Shown piece after piece: positions 16,566 to 25,031 of a DNA stretch of 64,000 nt. A model generated the notes under the pieces. It did not search any database. It saw only the letters and a list, made by a program, of their open reading frames with translations, and was not told the origin of the DNA. Every line of letters begins with the position of its first letter. Position 1 is the stretch's first letter. A program made the position numbers and the translations under genes. This DNA is from Leptofilum sp965223285 (GTDB lineage: Bacteria > Chloroflexota > Anaerolineae > Promineifilales > Promineifilaceae): NCBI RefSeq assembly GCF_965223285.1, contig NZ_OZ244997.1:4712001-4776000 (forward strand), written 5' to 3'.

Positions 16566-16667
16566 GAGCAGCCTCCTTGTAAAGCTGAAATCGTCTGTAA
16601 ATGAACTGAGAAGGAAAGTTGTTTCAAGTATAAATTCGGGGGGAGTGACCGTCAAACCAATTGGCAT

Positions 16668-16709
16668 AAAAAAAGCACAGGCGGGGCTTTTGCCACGACC
16701 TGCGCTTTT
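16668..16709 (-). terminator. Terminator after the VOC gene
   Basis: On the minus strand AAAAGCGCAGG pairs with CCTGTGCTTTT (one mismatch) and is followed by a T run. It lies just past the stop of the gene ending at 16741. Confidence 0.75.
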
Positions 16710-16740
16710 GCAGAGTTGAAGAAATTGTTATACAAACAAA

Positions 16741-17112
16741 TCAAATATGTTGATCAATGAGGATGGGATTGCCATCCGGATCAATAACGACGAAGCTGGC
16801 TGGACCTGTTGTGGTTTCATCTGCCTCAGTTTGAAATTCGATGCCCTGCGCCTTGAGTGCCTTTTGCAGCTCACGCACGTCGGTGTAGCTATCCAGATTT
16901 TGTCCGCTTTGGTCCCAACCTGGGTTAAAGGTAAGGATATTCTTGTCAAACATGCCCTGAAACAGACCAATCACGTGCTCGCCATTTTTCATCATCAGGT
17001 AGTTATAGGCAGGGTCACCACCAAAAACCTCGAAGCCCAATTTTTCGTAGAACGTTTTTGATGTCTCCAAGTCTTGCACAGCGAGACTAATCGAAAATGC
17101 GCCCAATTCCAT
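16741..17112 (-). CDS. VOC-superfamily (glyoxalase/bleomycin-resistance-like) protein
   Basis: 123-residue protein with the two beta-alpha-beta-beta-beta units of the VOC fold: LGAFSISLAVQDLETSKTFYEKLGFEVFGG at the start and GPASFVVIDPDGNPILIDQHI at the end. Acidic or polar metal-ligand positions (for example the Glu-like place taken by NGEHVIGLFQ) are not clear enough to name a metal or a reaction; members range from lyases and dioxygenases to binding proteins. It is preceded by an AAGGAGAAAT ribosome-binding site and lies 20 bp after the lytic transglycosylase gene, so the two may be co-transcribed. Confidence 0.8.
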   Translation of the reverse strand: MELGAFSISLAVQDLETSKTFYEKLGFEVFGGDPAYNYLMMKNGEHVIGLFQGMFDKNILTFNPGWDQSGQNLDSYTDVRELQKALKAQGIEFQTEADETTTGPASFVVIDPDGNPILIDQHI

Positions 17113-17132
17113 CTGATTTCTCCTTATGAAAG

Positions 17133-17933
17133 TTATTGCAAGTTAAGGCGAGTGGCAGCTTGTTGGCAAAGGCTGGCACCACCCGCAGCAAACCATTGTT
17201 GCAGCGTTGGGCTTTCTGCCAAGCCAGCTTTGGCATCATCGTAAATGCCGGTAGCCCATACAAAGTACCGCTGGGTTTCGGCGGCCCAATTGTCCCAACT
17301 TGTACCAGCAGCCACGTGCCCACCGTTGTAACCAGCAAACGCTTTGCCCACATCGCCGCTCGTTTGCACCAGCCGCTCAGCAAAGTAGTTCATGCCGCGC
17401 CGGGCGTTGGTGTCTGGGTCCATCATGTTTTCACCAGCTGTGAAGTGAAAGGGCATCACCTGGAACAACCCTTGCGCCCCAGCAATGGAAAGGGCTTGGG
17501 GGTCACCGCAGGATTCAATTTGCATGATAGTGGCCACCATGTCCGGGTCCAGGCTGTGCGCGCTTGCCCAACGGACGATGTCGCTTTCCCAATATTTCAC
17601 CTCGTTGGAAAAGACGGGCGAAATCTTCCCGGCGTAGTTTACTATTTGCTGATCTGCTGGCTCGGCAGCGACCATGTTGGCCGTATTTTCGGCAGCACTA
17701 TTGCTAACCAGCGGCAAATCAGCATTTGCCAATCGAGGCATAACCAACACCGCAAACAGCAAGATACCAAACAACACAAAGATGAGGATCATCGTCATGC
17801 GCCGCTGCATGGGGTCTGGCGGCAAATCATGCTCCCCGATGATGATTTCCGGTTCGTACTCAAACTGCTCGTACTCATTCAATGGCGTTTCTACCGTCCA
17901 GTATGAAGTTAGCTGTTGATCGTAGACCGTCAT
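17133..17933 (-). CDS. Membrane-anchored lytic transglycosylase (SLT domain)
   Basis: 266-residue murein-cleaving enzyme. A single membrane segment lies at about 48-66 (MILIFVLFGILLFAVLVMP), with a 45-residue acidic cytoplasmic tail, so the catalytic domain faces the wall. The SLT/lysozyme-like domain covers about 115-245: the catalytic Glu is in MQIESCGDPQALS (near 137), followed by GAQGLFQVMPFHF and AFAGYNGGHVAAG. It cuts between MurNAc and GlcNAc to form anhydro ends, for wall turnover or assembly of envelope machines. It is first in a short run with the VOC gene. Confidence 0.87.
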   Translation of the reverse strand: MTVYDQQLTSYWTVETPLNEYEQFEYEPEIIIGEHDLPPDPMQRRMTMILIFVLFGILLFAVLVMPRLANADLPLVSNSAAENTANMVAAEPADQQIVNYAGKISPVFSNEVKYWESDIVRWASAHSLDPDMVATIMQIESCGDPQALSIAGAQGLFQVMPFHFTAGENMMDPDTNARRGMNYFAERLVQTSGDVGKAFAGYNGGHVAAGTSWDNWAAETQRYFVWATGIYDDAKAGLAESPTLQQWFAAGGASLCQQAATRLNLQ

Positions 17934-17949
17934 AGTTTACCTCGAACGG

Positions 17950-18024
17950 CAGTAATCGGTAATCAGTTTTCAATAATCGGTGCTTCCAAGAACCGATTAC
18001 TGTTCACTGTTCACTGTTTACTGG
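17950..18024. repeat. CAGTAATCAGT-family hairpin spacer
   Basis: CAGTAATCGGTAATCAG on the left and CCGATTACTGTTCACTG on the right are opposed copies of one word family and can fold. Related spacers lie at 24966-25031, 40151-40232, 41467-41532 and 53086-53171. Here it fills almost the whole gap between two minus-strand genes and begins at the stop codon of the upstream gene. Confidence 0.75.
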
Positions 18025-18026
18025 CA

Positions 18027-18854
18027 TTAGTTGCGGTTGCGTGGACGTGCCTGCAAGCCTGTCATTGGTGAGCGACGCATTCCATTAGGACGTGGGGGGC
18101 GTTGGCGCACGCGGGAGGCTACGGGTTTGCGCTGGACGGTTGGTTGAGGCTGCGGTTCGCTGTAATCGTCGATGGGCATATTGACCTGGGTAGGTTGTAC
18201 CGAAGCACGTTTGGGCACGGCCGTTCTGGTGGGAGCGGCCGTTTTAGGTACAGGCGTACGGCGAACGGTGCTGGTGTTGGCACGGCGGCGCGGCTTGGCG
18301 GCGGCTGGCCGCTTGCGAGGCGTGTCGGCGGCTTCGTTGAACTCAAAGATGTGTTCGCCAGCTACGGAGAATGCCCCGATGAACAGGATACGGGTGAGCC
18401 AAACTAGCACAGCCACGAAGATGGGAACATAAAGCAGCAGTTGCTCACGGGTGAGCACTTCGTTGCCAAGATTGTGGTTGAGCAAGGTGAGAGAAATGGC
18501 CCACCAGGTCATGACAGCATTCATGGTCGCACCCAACAGCCAGGCACCCATCAGGTACCAAACCTCTTTGGGTTCATCCATGCCGCGTTCTGGGGTGAAC
18601 AGGCGCACCAGACCGGCAAAGTCAATGGCGCAAAAGGCAATAGCCAGAATGGCAGCCCACTGCATGCCCCAAAATCGCACGTCCCCGATGAGGTTGTTCA
18701 GCGCGTATTTGGTGGTGTCGAAGTTAAAAATCTCGAAAGCGATGAGGGCGATGATGAGAATACCGCCCACGGCCGTTTTCTTGGGCAACGAGCTTGTCAA
18801 TGAAGACAGTCGCGTGCCGATGGTTTGGGTACGCATGTACTGATTGCTTTGCAT
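18027..18854 (-). CDS. Hypothetical four-helix membrane protein with long basic tail
   Basis: I do not recognise a family. With ATG 18854 as start (GGAGATATTGAT ahead of it; an upstream in-frame start at 18908 has none) the protein has 275 residues. Four membrane segments are visible at about 27-42, 60-78, 103-125 and 143-165. The last 95 residues are a disordered, very basic Arg/Pro/Lys tail (RKRPAAAKPRRRANTSTVRR onward), probably cytoplasmic, which could bind DNA, RNA or acidic lipids. The upstream region holds a GAAC-N4-GTTC palindrome and a strong hairpin, so expression may be controlled. The layout recalls membrane proteins found near conjugation genes, but none are present. Confidence 0.65.
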   Translation of the reverse strand: MQSNQYMRTQTIGTRLSSLTSSLPKKTAVGGILIIALIAFEIFNFDTTKYALNNLIGDVRFWGMQWAAILAIAFCAIDFAGLVRLFTPERGMDEPKEVWYLMGAWLLGATMNAVMTWWAISLTLLNHNLGNEVLTREQLLLYVPIFVAVLVWLTRILFIGAFSVAGEHIFEFNEAADTPRKRPAAAKPRRRANTSTVRRTPVPKTAAPTRTAVPKRASVQPTQVNMPIDDYSEPQPQPTVQRKPVASRVRQRPPRPNGMRRSPMTGLQARPRNRN

Positions 18855-19173
18855 ATCAATATCTCCTTGATTTGGTTGCCCCTCTGCTTGGGCAATCTTC
18901 TTTTCCATGCGCCCGGTTTTGTGAAGAGAGAGCTGGTTGGGGGCGCACCAACCAGCTCAAGGAGGGTGTGGAACACTTGTTCTAGAACAAGATATTAGAA
19001 CACGCGTGCTAATAAGTCAAGAGGAATTTACCCATTTTGTGGCATTAGCTGTCACAATTCGGGATGAAATGGAGAAATGGCTGTAGGTACATTCTGTTTC
19101 AGGAACTGCTTTTCCCTTCACCTTGTCATCAAGCGATGCTTGCATCGCCCACCCCATGCACTAAAATAGCTTC
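18855..19173. promoter_or_regulatory. Intergenic control region with hairpin and LexA-like palindromes
   Basis: 319 bp between divergent genes. GAGCTGGTTGG and CCAACCAGCTC form a perfect 11 bp hairpin at about 18930-18958. Just beyond it, GAACACTTGTTC (18971-18982) fits the GAAC-N4-GTTC pattern of Gram-positive-type SOS boxes; it overlaps the 16 bp palindrome CTTGTTCTAGAACAAG, and a weaker half-related site, TTAGAACACGCGTGCTAA, follows at 18995-19012. The same GAAC-N4-GTTC pattern lies at the mraZ promoter. A repressor operator for the 18854 gene is likely; LexA is only one candidate. Confidence 0.5.
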
Positions 19174-21822
19174 ATGCGCCTCATCCTCTCGCACGAAAAT
19201 GCCGATTTTGACGCCGTGGCCAGCCAGCTTGCCGCCAGCAAGCTCCATCCCGACGGCACGATGCTCCTCGCCCGCCGCCTGAACCGGAACGTCGCCCAGT
19301 TCCTGACGCTCTATTGGGATGCGTTTCGCTTTGTACGGCCGTCTGAGTGGCGCAAACGGCGGGTGAAAGAGGTGCTGCTGGTAGATACTCAATCGCTCAA
19401 CAGCGTACGGGGAATGGTGGCCAAGCCCGTTGTCCACGTGATTGACCACCATACTGATGAAACCCCGCCCGCCGAATGGACAGCCCAGGTAGAACCTGTC
19501 GGGGCCACGACGACGCTGCTCATCGAGCAGCTGAAGGCGCAGGGGATCGCCCTCTCGCCTGAAGAGGCGACGCTGCTGCTGCTGGGCATCTACGAAGATA
19601 CTGGCACCCTCACCTACGACACCACCACGCCGCGAGACGTGGCTGCTGCCGCCTGGCTGCTAGAGGCCGGAGCCATTTTAAGCGTGGTGCGCCGCTTCCT
19701 CAATATTCCTCTTTCTGGCAGTCAGCAGGTGTTATACGATGCCCTGCACGCGGCAGCCGATTGGCATGACGTGCGGGGGCAGTCGGTCATCGTCAGCGGT
19801 GCCATCGCCCCACCAAACTTTACCGATGAGATTGCATCCATTGCCCACCGGCTGCGGGAATCGCTGACCCCGTCGGGGCTGTTTGTGCTGGTGCAGCTAG
19901 ACGATGATGTGCAGCTAGTGGCCCGCAGCACCACCGATGCGGTGGATGTGGCCGCTGTGGCGCGACTGTTTGGCGGAGGTGGTCATAGCCGGGCAGCGGC
20001 GGCGCGGATTAAGGATCGGTCGCTAACGGCCGTTCTTCCAGAGCTGGTGGCGGTGCTGCCCCAAGCTGTCCAACCGCTAATTCGGGTGACCGAGTTGATG
20101 TCTTATGGCGTGCAGACGGTGCCGCCAGAGATGTTGGTGCGCGAAGCGGCCGTTTTGATGCAGCGGTTGGGCTATGAAGGGTATCCGGTGGTAGACGAGT
20201 CGGCGGGGGAACTGGTAGGCTTGCTCACTCGTCGCGCCGTAGACCGCGCCATGAGCCACGAAATGGCCAACGTGCCTGTCGCTCGCATCATGCGCCAGGG
20301 ATCGGTAACGGTACGGCCGTCCGACGGTATCGACACCGTGCAGCAAAAAATGCTGGCAGAAAAGTGGGGGCAAATCCCGGTGGTGGCCGAAGACGGCACC
20401 CAACCCATCGGCATTGTTACCCGCACCGACCTGCTCAACCATCTGTTTCAGCCACCCAGCAAGCAAGCTATTTCTGCGGCCAACATGCGCCAACGCCTGC
20501 TGGAAATGCTGTCCCCAGGGCTGTGGCAGATGATTCTGGCCATTAGCGAAACGGCAGATGAACTGGATTTGCCGCTTTATTTTGTGGGTGGGCTGGTGCG
20601 CGACCTGCTGTTGGGCAAACCACCCACCGATCTGGACATGGTGGTGGAAGGAGATGCAATTAAACTCGGCAAGATGCTGGCCCGTCGCTTTGGCGGGGAA
20701 ATTCGCAGCCATAAGCGGTTTGGCACGGCTAAATGGCTGCTGGATAATGAGGTGTGGGGCAATATTTGGCAGCGGGACAAAGACAAAAAGAAGATTGGAG
20801 ATTGGAGATTGGAGATTAATAACCTTCCTCCTACGATTGATTTTGTAACGGCCCGCACCGAATTTTACACCGCGCCCACTGCACTGCCGGAAGTGTCGCA
20901 CGGGTCGATCAAGCTGGATTTGCACCGGCGGGATTTTGCCATCAACACGTTGGCAGTGCGGCTAGATGGGGCGTTTTTGGGCCAGCTGCTCGATTTTTAT
21001 GGGGGGCAGCAAGATTTGGCAGACGGCCGTATCCGGGTGCTGCACAGCCTAAGTTTTGTCGATGATCCGACGCGCATTTTGCGGGGGGTGCGGCTGGAGC
21101 AGCGGCTCAATTTCCAAATGGAACCGCGCACGCTGGAGCTAATCAAGGAAGCATTGCCGCTGCTGGATCGGGTGTCGGGTGCGCGTTTGCGGCATGAGAT
21201 TGAGCTGACGCTACAAGAGGCCGACCCGATTGCCCCGCTGGTGCGTTTGGCAAAGCTGGACGTGCTGGAGCATATTTTTGCGGGATTGGCCTGGTTGCCA
21301 GAAACGGCCGTATTTTTTCAACGCGTTCTCCCATTTTGGCAGCAGCCTCCCTGGCAGACGTGGCTGGCGGAGGAGACGCCGCTGTTTACCTACTTTGCAC
21401 TGTGGCTGGCGGCCTTGCCAGCGTCGGTGCAGCGCGGCGTGATGAAGCGGCTGCGGGTAACCAAAGCGACCAAAGCAGATGTGCTGGCCTGCGGCCGTCT
21501 GCGGCGGGAGTGGGTGACATTGCCTGCTACGCTCAAGCCAAGCGAGGTGGTGCAGTTGCTACGGCCGTATCCCGTCCGGGTGCTGCTGGTGGGGCGCATT
21601 TTGCTACAGGGTCAGCCAGCCGCCAGCCTGATTGAGGATTATTTGCAGAAGTGGCGGGATGTGAAAACGGCCGTTACGGGGGACACGCTCAAAAAAATGG
21701 GACTCAAGCCAGGGCCACAGTTTGGTGTGCTGCTAGAAAAACTGCTCGCCGCCAAGCTAGACGGCCACGTTACCACTGAGGCCGAGGAACTGGTACTGCT
21801 GGACCAATTGCTGGCAGAGTGA
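19174..21822 (+). CDS. DHH-CBS-CCA fusion: tRNA nucleotidyltransferase with phosphoesterase and CBS domains
   Basis: 882-residue multidomain enzyme. Order: DHH phosphoesterase (HENADFDAV at 7-15, VIDHH near 90, EDTGTLTYD near 145), DHHA1 with GGGGHSRAAAARI near 270, two CBS domains (about 305-420), and a class II poly(A)/CCA nucleotidyltransferase (GGLVRDLLLGKPPTDLDMVV from about 470, RRDFAINTLA near 585, then a helical RNA-binding part). Such fusions occur in Aquificota, cyanobacteria and Chloroflexota and repair or extend tRNA 3' ends (CC- or A-adding). The tRNA-Gln here lacks encoded CCA, which fits the need for it. Odd point: codons 20792-20818 are a copy of an intergenic word repeat, read in frame as KKIGDWRLEIN in the catalytic domain. 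Confidence 0.9.
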   Translation: MRLILSHENADFDAVASQLAASKLHPDGTMLLARRLNRNVAQFLTLYWDAFRFVRPSEWRKRRVKEVLLVDTQSLNSVRGMVAKPVVHVIDHHTDETPPAEWTAQVEPVGATTTLLIEQLKAQGIALSPEEATLLLLGIYEDTGTLTYDTTTPRDVAAAAWLLEAGAILSVVRRFLNIPLSGSQQVLYDALHAAADWHDVRGQSVIVSGAIAPPNFTDEIASIAHRLRESLTPSGLFVLVQLDDDVQLVARSTTDAVDVAAVARLFGGGGHSRAAAARIKDRSLTAVLPELVAVLPQAVQPLIRVTELMSYGVQTVPPEMLVREAAVLMQRLGYEGYPVVDESAGELVGLLTRRAVDRAMSHEMANVPVARIMRQGSVTVRPSDGIDTVQQKMLAEKWGQIPVVAEDGTQPIGIVTRTDLLNHLFQPPSKQAISAANMRQRLLEMLSPGLWQMILAISETADELDLPLYFVGGLVRDLLLGKPPTDLDMVVEGDAIKLGKMLARRFGGEIRSHKRFGTAKWLLDNEVWGNIWQRDKDKKKIGDWRLEINNLPPTIDFVTARTEFYTAPTALPEVSHGSIKLDLHRRDFAINTLAVRLDGAFLGQLLDFYGGQQDLADGRIRVLHSLSFVDDPTRILRGVRLEQRLNFQMEPRTLELIKEALPLLDRVSGARLRHEIELTLQEADPIAPLVRLAKLDVLEHIFAGLAWLPETAVFFQRVLPFWQQPPWQTWLAEETPLFTYFALWLAALPASVQRGVMKRLRVTKATKADVLACGRLRREWVTLPATLKPSEVVQLLRPYPVRVLLVGRILLQGQPAASLIEDYLQKWRDVKTAVTGDTLKKMGLKPGPQFGVLLEKLLAAKLDGHVTTEAEELVLLDQLLAE
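20792..20818 (+). repeat. GAGATTGGAGA word repeat inside a coding sequence
   Basis: Three tandem GATTGGA units are embedded in frame in the nucleotidyltransferase part of the fusion gene (about residues 538-548). The same words otherwise occur only in spacers (8937-8990, 50622-50680). The insert falls between the RFGTAKW strand and the DFVTARTE strand, so it probably lengthens a surface loop without breaking the enzyme. Confidence 0.8.
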
Positions 21823-21863
21823 ATGATCTGTATTTTGTAACTATCTTCAAAGAGTATCATTTG

Positions 21864-21916
21864 TAGCCGCGGATTCTTTCCGCGTATCTAATTCGCGGAA
21901 AGAATCCGCGGCTACA
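21864..21916. terminator. Bidirectional hairpin between convergent genes (AAAGAATCCGCGG family)
   Basis: GTAGCCGCGGATTCTTTCCGCG and its exact complement (ending in GCGGCTAC) flank a short loop, giving a stem of about 21 bp between the convergent fusion-enzyme and PPDK-like genes. A single-sided copy of the same word lies near 24569. Confidence 0.7.
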
Positions 21917-22004
21917 GTTTTGTGATCGTAAATAGGGAATTGGGGGAGTTTTTACGGCCGTTCACCAAGTGATGCTTACACCCTTTACCCTGTCATCTTA
22001 TCTC

Positions 22005-24425
22005 CTATATGATAAACGGATACCCCAATGAGGATTGATCGTTAGCCACAATCTGGTCATTTTCGGTGCTTTCTACCAGGTGGCCGATCGCCTCATCATT
22101 GGTCGTGCCGTCCATGATGACATCCAGCCGATAGCCGTTGGTCACTTGTGGCAAATCAATCACCTGCAAATAATCTGTCAGATTTTCATCTTCCGGCAGC
22201 AGCGTACTCAAGCAGCTGGGTGCCAACCGGAAGAAACGCCAATTAAAGCTGGCTCCTTCCAAATGCAGCGGAATCGGCAGGGAGAAGATGCCAGATTCCA
22301 CCAAATCCTGAAAGAAATGGGTGCCGTATGAAAGCTCTGGTGGTTTGCCATCCTGCTCCACGCCGAGTTCGATCAGCACTTTGGTGTTGTAAATGTCGGC
22401 GTAGGTGACGCGCACGCCTAGCTCCAAATTGGTACTGCCCCAGCGACCCGGCCCAATGAGAATGAAAGATTCCCCTTCCAACAGCTTGTTGAGCCGCCCA
22501 ATGGCCCGGCCCAGCTCTAGCTTGGTGGTTGTGTCGGGGATTTCGCGGTACGTTTTGGGGTTGACGAAGATAATATAGCGCACCTGGGTGGCACGGCCGT
22601 TTGGGATCAAGCCACGTGAGGTAAACAGGATGCGCTGCTTGGGCACGTTTGTGGGCAATGTGACCTGCTCTTCGTTTTTACGCTGGCTGAGTGGACGGCA
22701 TTGCAGCAGGTGGAGCTTGAACTCTGGATACGGCCGTCCCGGCATCACCTCCACTGTAAACTCAATATCTACCGGGGTCTTGTACCCTTTTTCCAGATTT
22801 GCCAAGGCGGTGCGCATCAGCGACACAAACTTGCGGTCGCGCACAAGTGCCTCGAACGTCAGCACAAAACGATCATCCCTGTTCAGCCCCCCCACCGACA
22901 GAATCCGCTGCAAATAATCGCCCTTGTCCTGTGAGGCAATGTAGCGAAGACCAGGATAATCTATTCCCAGCACTTTTTCGATAGGCAGCGTGGCAAACTC
23001 GTTTGTCTCTAAATCAACTAAATCGACGAACCATTGGGCATATTGCCGCTGGGCGGCGGGAGTGGATTCGGGGCGCAGTTGGGGGTGGCTGAGTGAGATC
23101 ATGCGCGGGTAGTCGTTGGCTACACGGTCTACGGCACGGGTGCCTATGCCCCACACAATGCGTAAAAAGCCAACGTCGCGGTCAATTTTGGGATGCCAGC
23201 GGAACGGATTGCGGCTGAAACCAACGCCCGCGATGGTTGGAAAAAAGTAACGGCCGTATCGCTTTCCCCGAACTCGCTGCAACAAAACCGCCATCCGTTC
23301 GTCATAATCGATCAGGCCATGATGCTGCCGGTACAAGATAGCGTCTGGGTTAATGGTACTGGCATACACGCGCCGAATGGCATCGAGCAAATCTTCTAAA
23401 TTTTCCTCTCTGGTGCCCTGGTTAGGACAAAAATAGCTGTTGTATTTGCCAGCGAACGAAAAGCCGAAATTGTCTTCTAGCAAGCTAGACGAGCGGACAA
23501 TGATTGGATCGTCTCCAAATTCATCTAACATGAGGTTAAGCCGGTAGATAATATGAGCCGGAAAACTGCCTGCCAAATGCTCTTCCTCAATTTTGGGATG
23601 ATCTTTGCGAATTTCGTCCAGCGGCCGATATTTTTGGTTCATGTAGTGTTCCAGATTGTTCATCAACCGGAATTCATAAATAACCTCGCTGCCCAAAAAA
23701 TAAGAGTCCGGTATTTCCACAAAATCGCTGATGTCAAGGCTGTCATCTATTGGCGTTTGCTGCAAAATTTTCCAGGCCAAAACCATGCCCGCCGATTTGC
23801 CACCAATTTTGCCTCCGCCAATGCGCCGCCGGTAAATACGCCGCAAATCGTCAATGCTGAGTACATGCTTGGCTACGGCAATAAAGCGCAGTTGGTCACT
23901 GATCATTCCCTTGATCAGCACCACCTTAATTTCTAGCAGGTGGTGGTTTACCTTCGCTAGCTGATCTGGCGGCAGCTTTTCATATATTTCACCCTGGCGA
24001 AACAGCATTTCCCACGGAGCGATTTCGGGGTTGAAGTTCAGTTCAATGGAATCTGAATGTCCCGGTTGGCTGTTTAGCACTTCCTCAACGATGCCATCTA
24101 GCAAAGAGATGCTGAGATTATTGCCGAAATAGGCATCTGTCTGAAAATCCCGAATGCGATCTTTACGCTTTTGCCAGATGTGTGCTTGCTCTTGCCCAAA
24201 GGGATCGTATAAGCCTTCGCGTCGCTGTGACTCCAAGGCTTTTTCTTTTACCTCTGCATTAAATGCTTCCTCTTCGATAATGCCACGCTGGAACAGTTCA
24301 TCACGCATTCGCACCCGAATTTCATGGGCCAGGGTAGGATATTGTGCTAACTTTATGTAAATATCAATTGTCGGTGTAATGCTGCGAATTGGCCGTGAAT
24401 TATTGATGGGTACGGAATGGGACAT
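22005..24425 (-). CDS. PEP/pyruvate-binding domain protein (PPDK N-terminal-like), orphan
   Basis: 806-residue protein with an ATP-grasp type PPDK_N domain in its middle: IGGGKIGGKSAGMVLAWKIL near 215-235, DDPIIVRSSSLLEDNFGFSFAGKYNSYF near 315-345 and a QCRPLSQR end near 585. It lacks the swivelling phosphohistidine domain and the TIM-barrel PEP domain of true PEP synthase or PPDK, so it cannot run that full reaction. The remaining 200 residues (GPGRWGSTNLELGVRVTYADI, ELSYGTHFFQDLVESG) are conserved in this family but of unknown role. ATG 24425 is chosen because GGAGAATCCTT precedes it. It is a stand-alone gene between a convergent and a divergent neighbour. Confidence 0.75.
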   Translation of the reverse strand: MSHSVPINNSRPIRSITPTIDIYIKLAQYPTLAHEIRVRMRDELFQRGIIEEEAFNAEVKEKALESQRREGLYDPFGQEQAHIWQKRKDRIRDFQTDAYFGNNLSISLLDGIVEEVLNSQPGHSDSIELNFNPEIAPWEMLFRQGEIYEKLPPDQLAKVNHHLLEIKVVLIKGMISDQLRFIAVAKHVLSIDDLRRIYRRRIGGGKIGGKSAGMVLAWKILQQTPIDDSLDISDFVEIPDSYFLGSEVIYEFRLMNNLEHYMNQKYRPLDEIRKDHPKIEEEHLAGSFPAHIIYRLNLMLDEFGDDPIIVRSSSLLEDNFGFSFAGKYNSYFCPNQGTREENLEDLLDAIRRVYASTINPDAILYRQHHGLIDYDERMAVLLQRVRGKRYGRYFFPTIAGVGFSRNPFRWHPKIDRDVGFLRIVWGIGTRAVDRVANDYPRMISLSHPQLRPESTPAAQRQYAQWFVDLVDLETNEFATLPIEKVLGIDYPGLRYIASQDKGDYLQRILSVGGLNRDDRFVLTFEALVRDRKFVSLMRTALANLEKGYKTPVDIEFTVEVMPGRPYPEFKLHLLQCRPLSQRKNEEQVTLPTNVPKQRILFTSRGLIPNGRATQVRYIIFVNPKTYREIPDTTTKLELGRAIGRLNKLLEGESFILIGPGRWGSTNLELGVRVTYADIYNTKVLIELGVEQDGKPPELSYGTHFFQDLVESGIFSLPIPLHLEGASFNWRFFRLAPSCLSTLLPEDENLTDYLQVIDLPQVTNGYRLDVIMDGTTNDEAIGHLVESTENDQIVANDQSSLGYPFII

Positions 24426-24620
24426 AAGGATTCTCCAAAACCTTGTGGGCAATGTTGCCAGATATGCCAGATAACCTTCTGAGTCTGCCGATTAAGGTTT
24501 CAGGTTATTATACCGCAGGTTGCTTTGCTGCCAGATTACGAGTAAAACGGGGCAAATAGTTTTCTCGGCGCGGAAAGAATCCGCAGCTACAAAACCAGCC
24601 AGGCACACAAGGAGAATCAG

Positions 24621-24968
24621 ATGTCTACAATTTTTTCTAAAATCATTGCGGGTGAAATTCCGGCCGATATTGTGTATCAAGATGAGTTGGTCACTGCGTT
24701 TCGAGACATCAATCCGCAGGCACCCACCCACATTTTGATTGTACCCAACAAGGAGATTGCCACAGTCAATGATTTGGCCGCAGAGGATGAGCAGGTGGCA
24801 GGACGGCTGTTGCTGGTAGCCAAGAAGCTGGCGGCGCAAGAAGGTATTGCCGAGGACGGCTACCGCCTCATGATCAACTGCAATCAGCATGGCGGCCAAG
24901 AGGTTTTTCATGTTCACCTGCATTTGCTGGGGGGACGGCCGTTAGGTCCGATGTTGATGAGACGGTGA
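24621..24968 (+). CDS. HIT-family nucleotide hydrolase (Hint-like)
   Basis: 115-residue histidine-triad protein. The triad motif QEVFHVHLHLLGGRP (about 91-105) is intact, as is the N-terminal CxxC-less form IFSKIIAGEIPADIVYQDE and the ILIVPNKEI strand. Hint proteins hydrolyse nucleoside phosphoramidates such as AMP-lysine and are cytoplasmic dimers. A good AAGGAGAATCAG site precedes the ATG. Just upstream lies a GCGGAAAGAATCCGC word also seen at 21864-21916. The stop codon TGA is the first element of the following CAGT-word spacer. Confidence 0.93.
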   Translation: MSTIFSKIIAGEIPADIVYQDELVTAFRDINPQAPTHILIVPNKEIATVNDLAAEDEQVAGRLLLVAKKLAAQEGIAEDGYRLMINCNQHGGQEVFHVHLHLLGGRPLGPMLMRR

Positions 24969-25031
24969 TCAGTATCCAGTAGACCAGTATTCGGTAAGCC
25001 AGTGACTGATTTCTGAAAACTGTTTACTGAC
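24966..25031. repeat. CAGTAATCAGT-family spacer between convergent genes
   Basis: TGATCAGTATCCAGTAGACCAGTATTCGG is opposed by ACTGATTTCTGAAAACTG-TTTACTGAC, so the spacer folds into a weak hairpin between the HIT gene and the LysM-M23 gene. The HIT stop codon overlaps its first base triplet. Confidence 0.65.

Noticed and set aside
16728..17061. Alternative frames over the VOC gene
   Set aside because: The VOC fold pattern is clear in one frame only.
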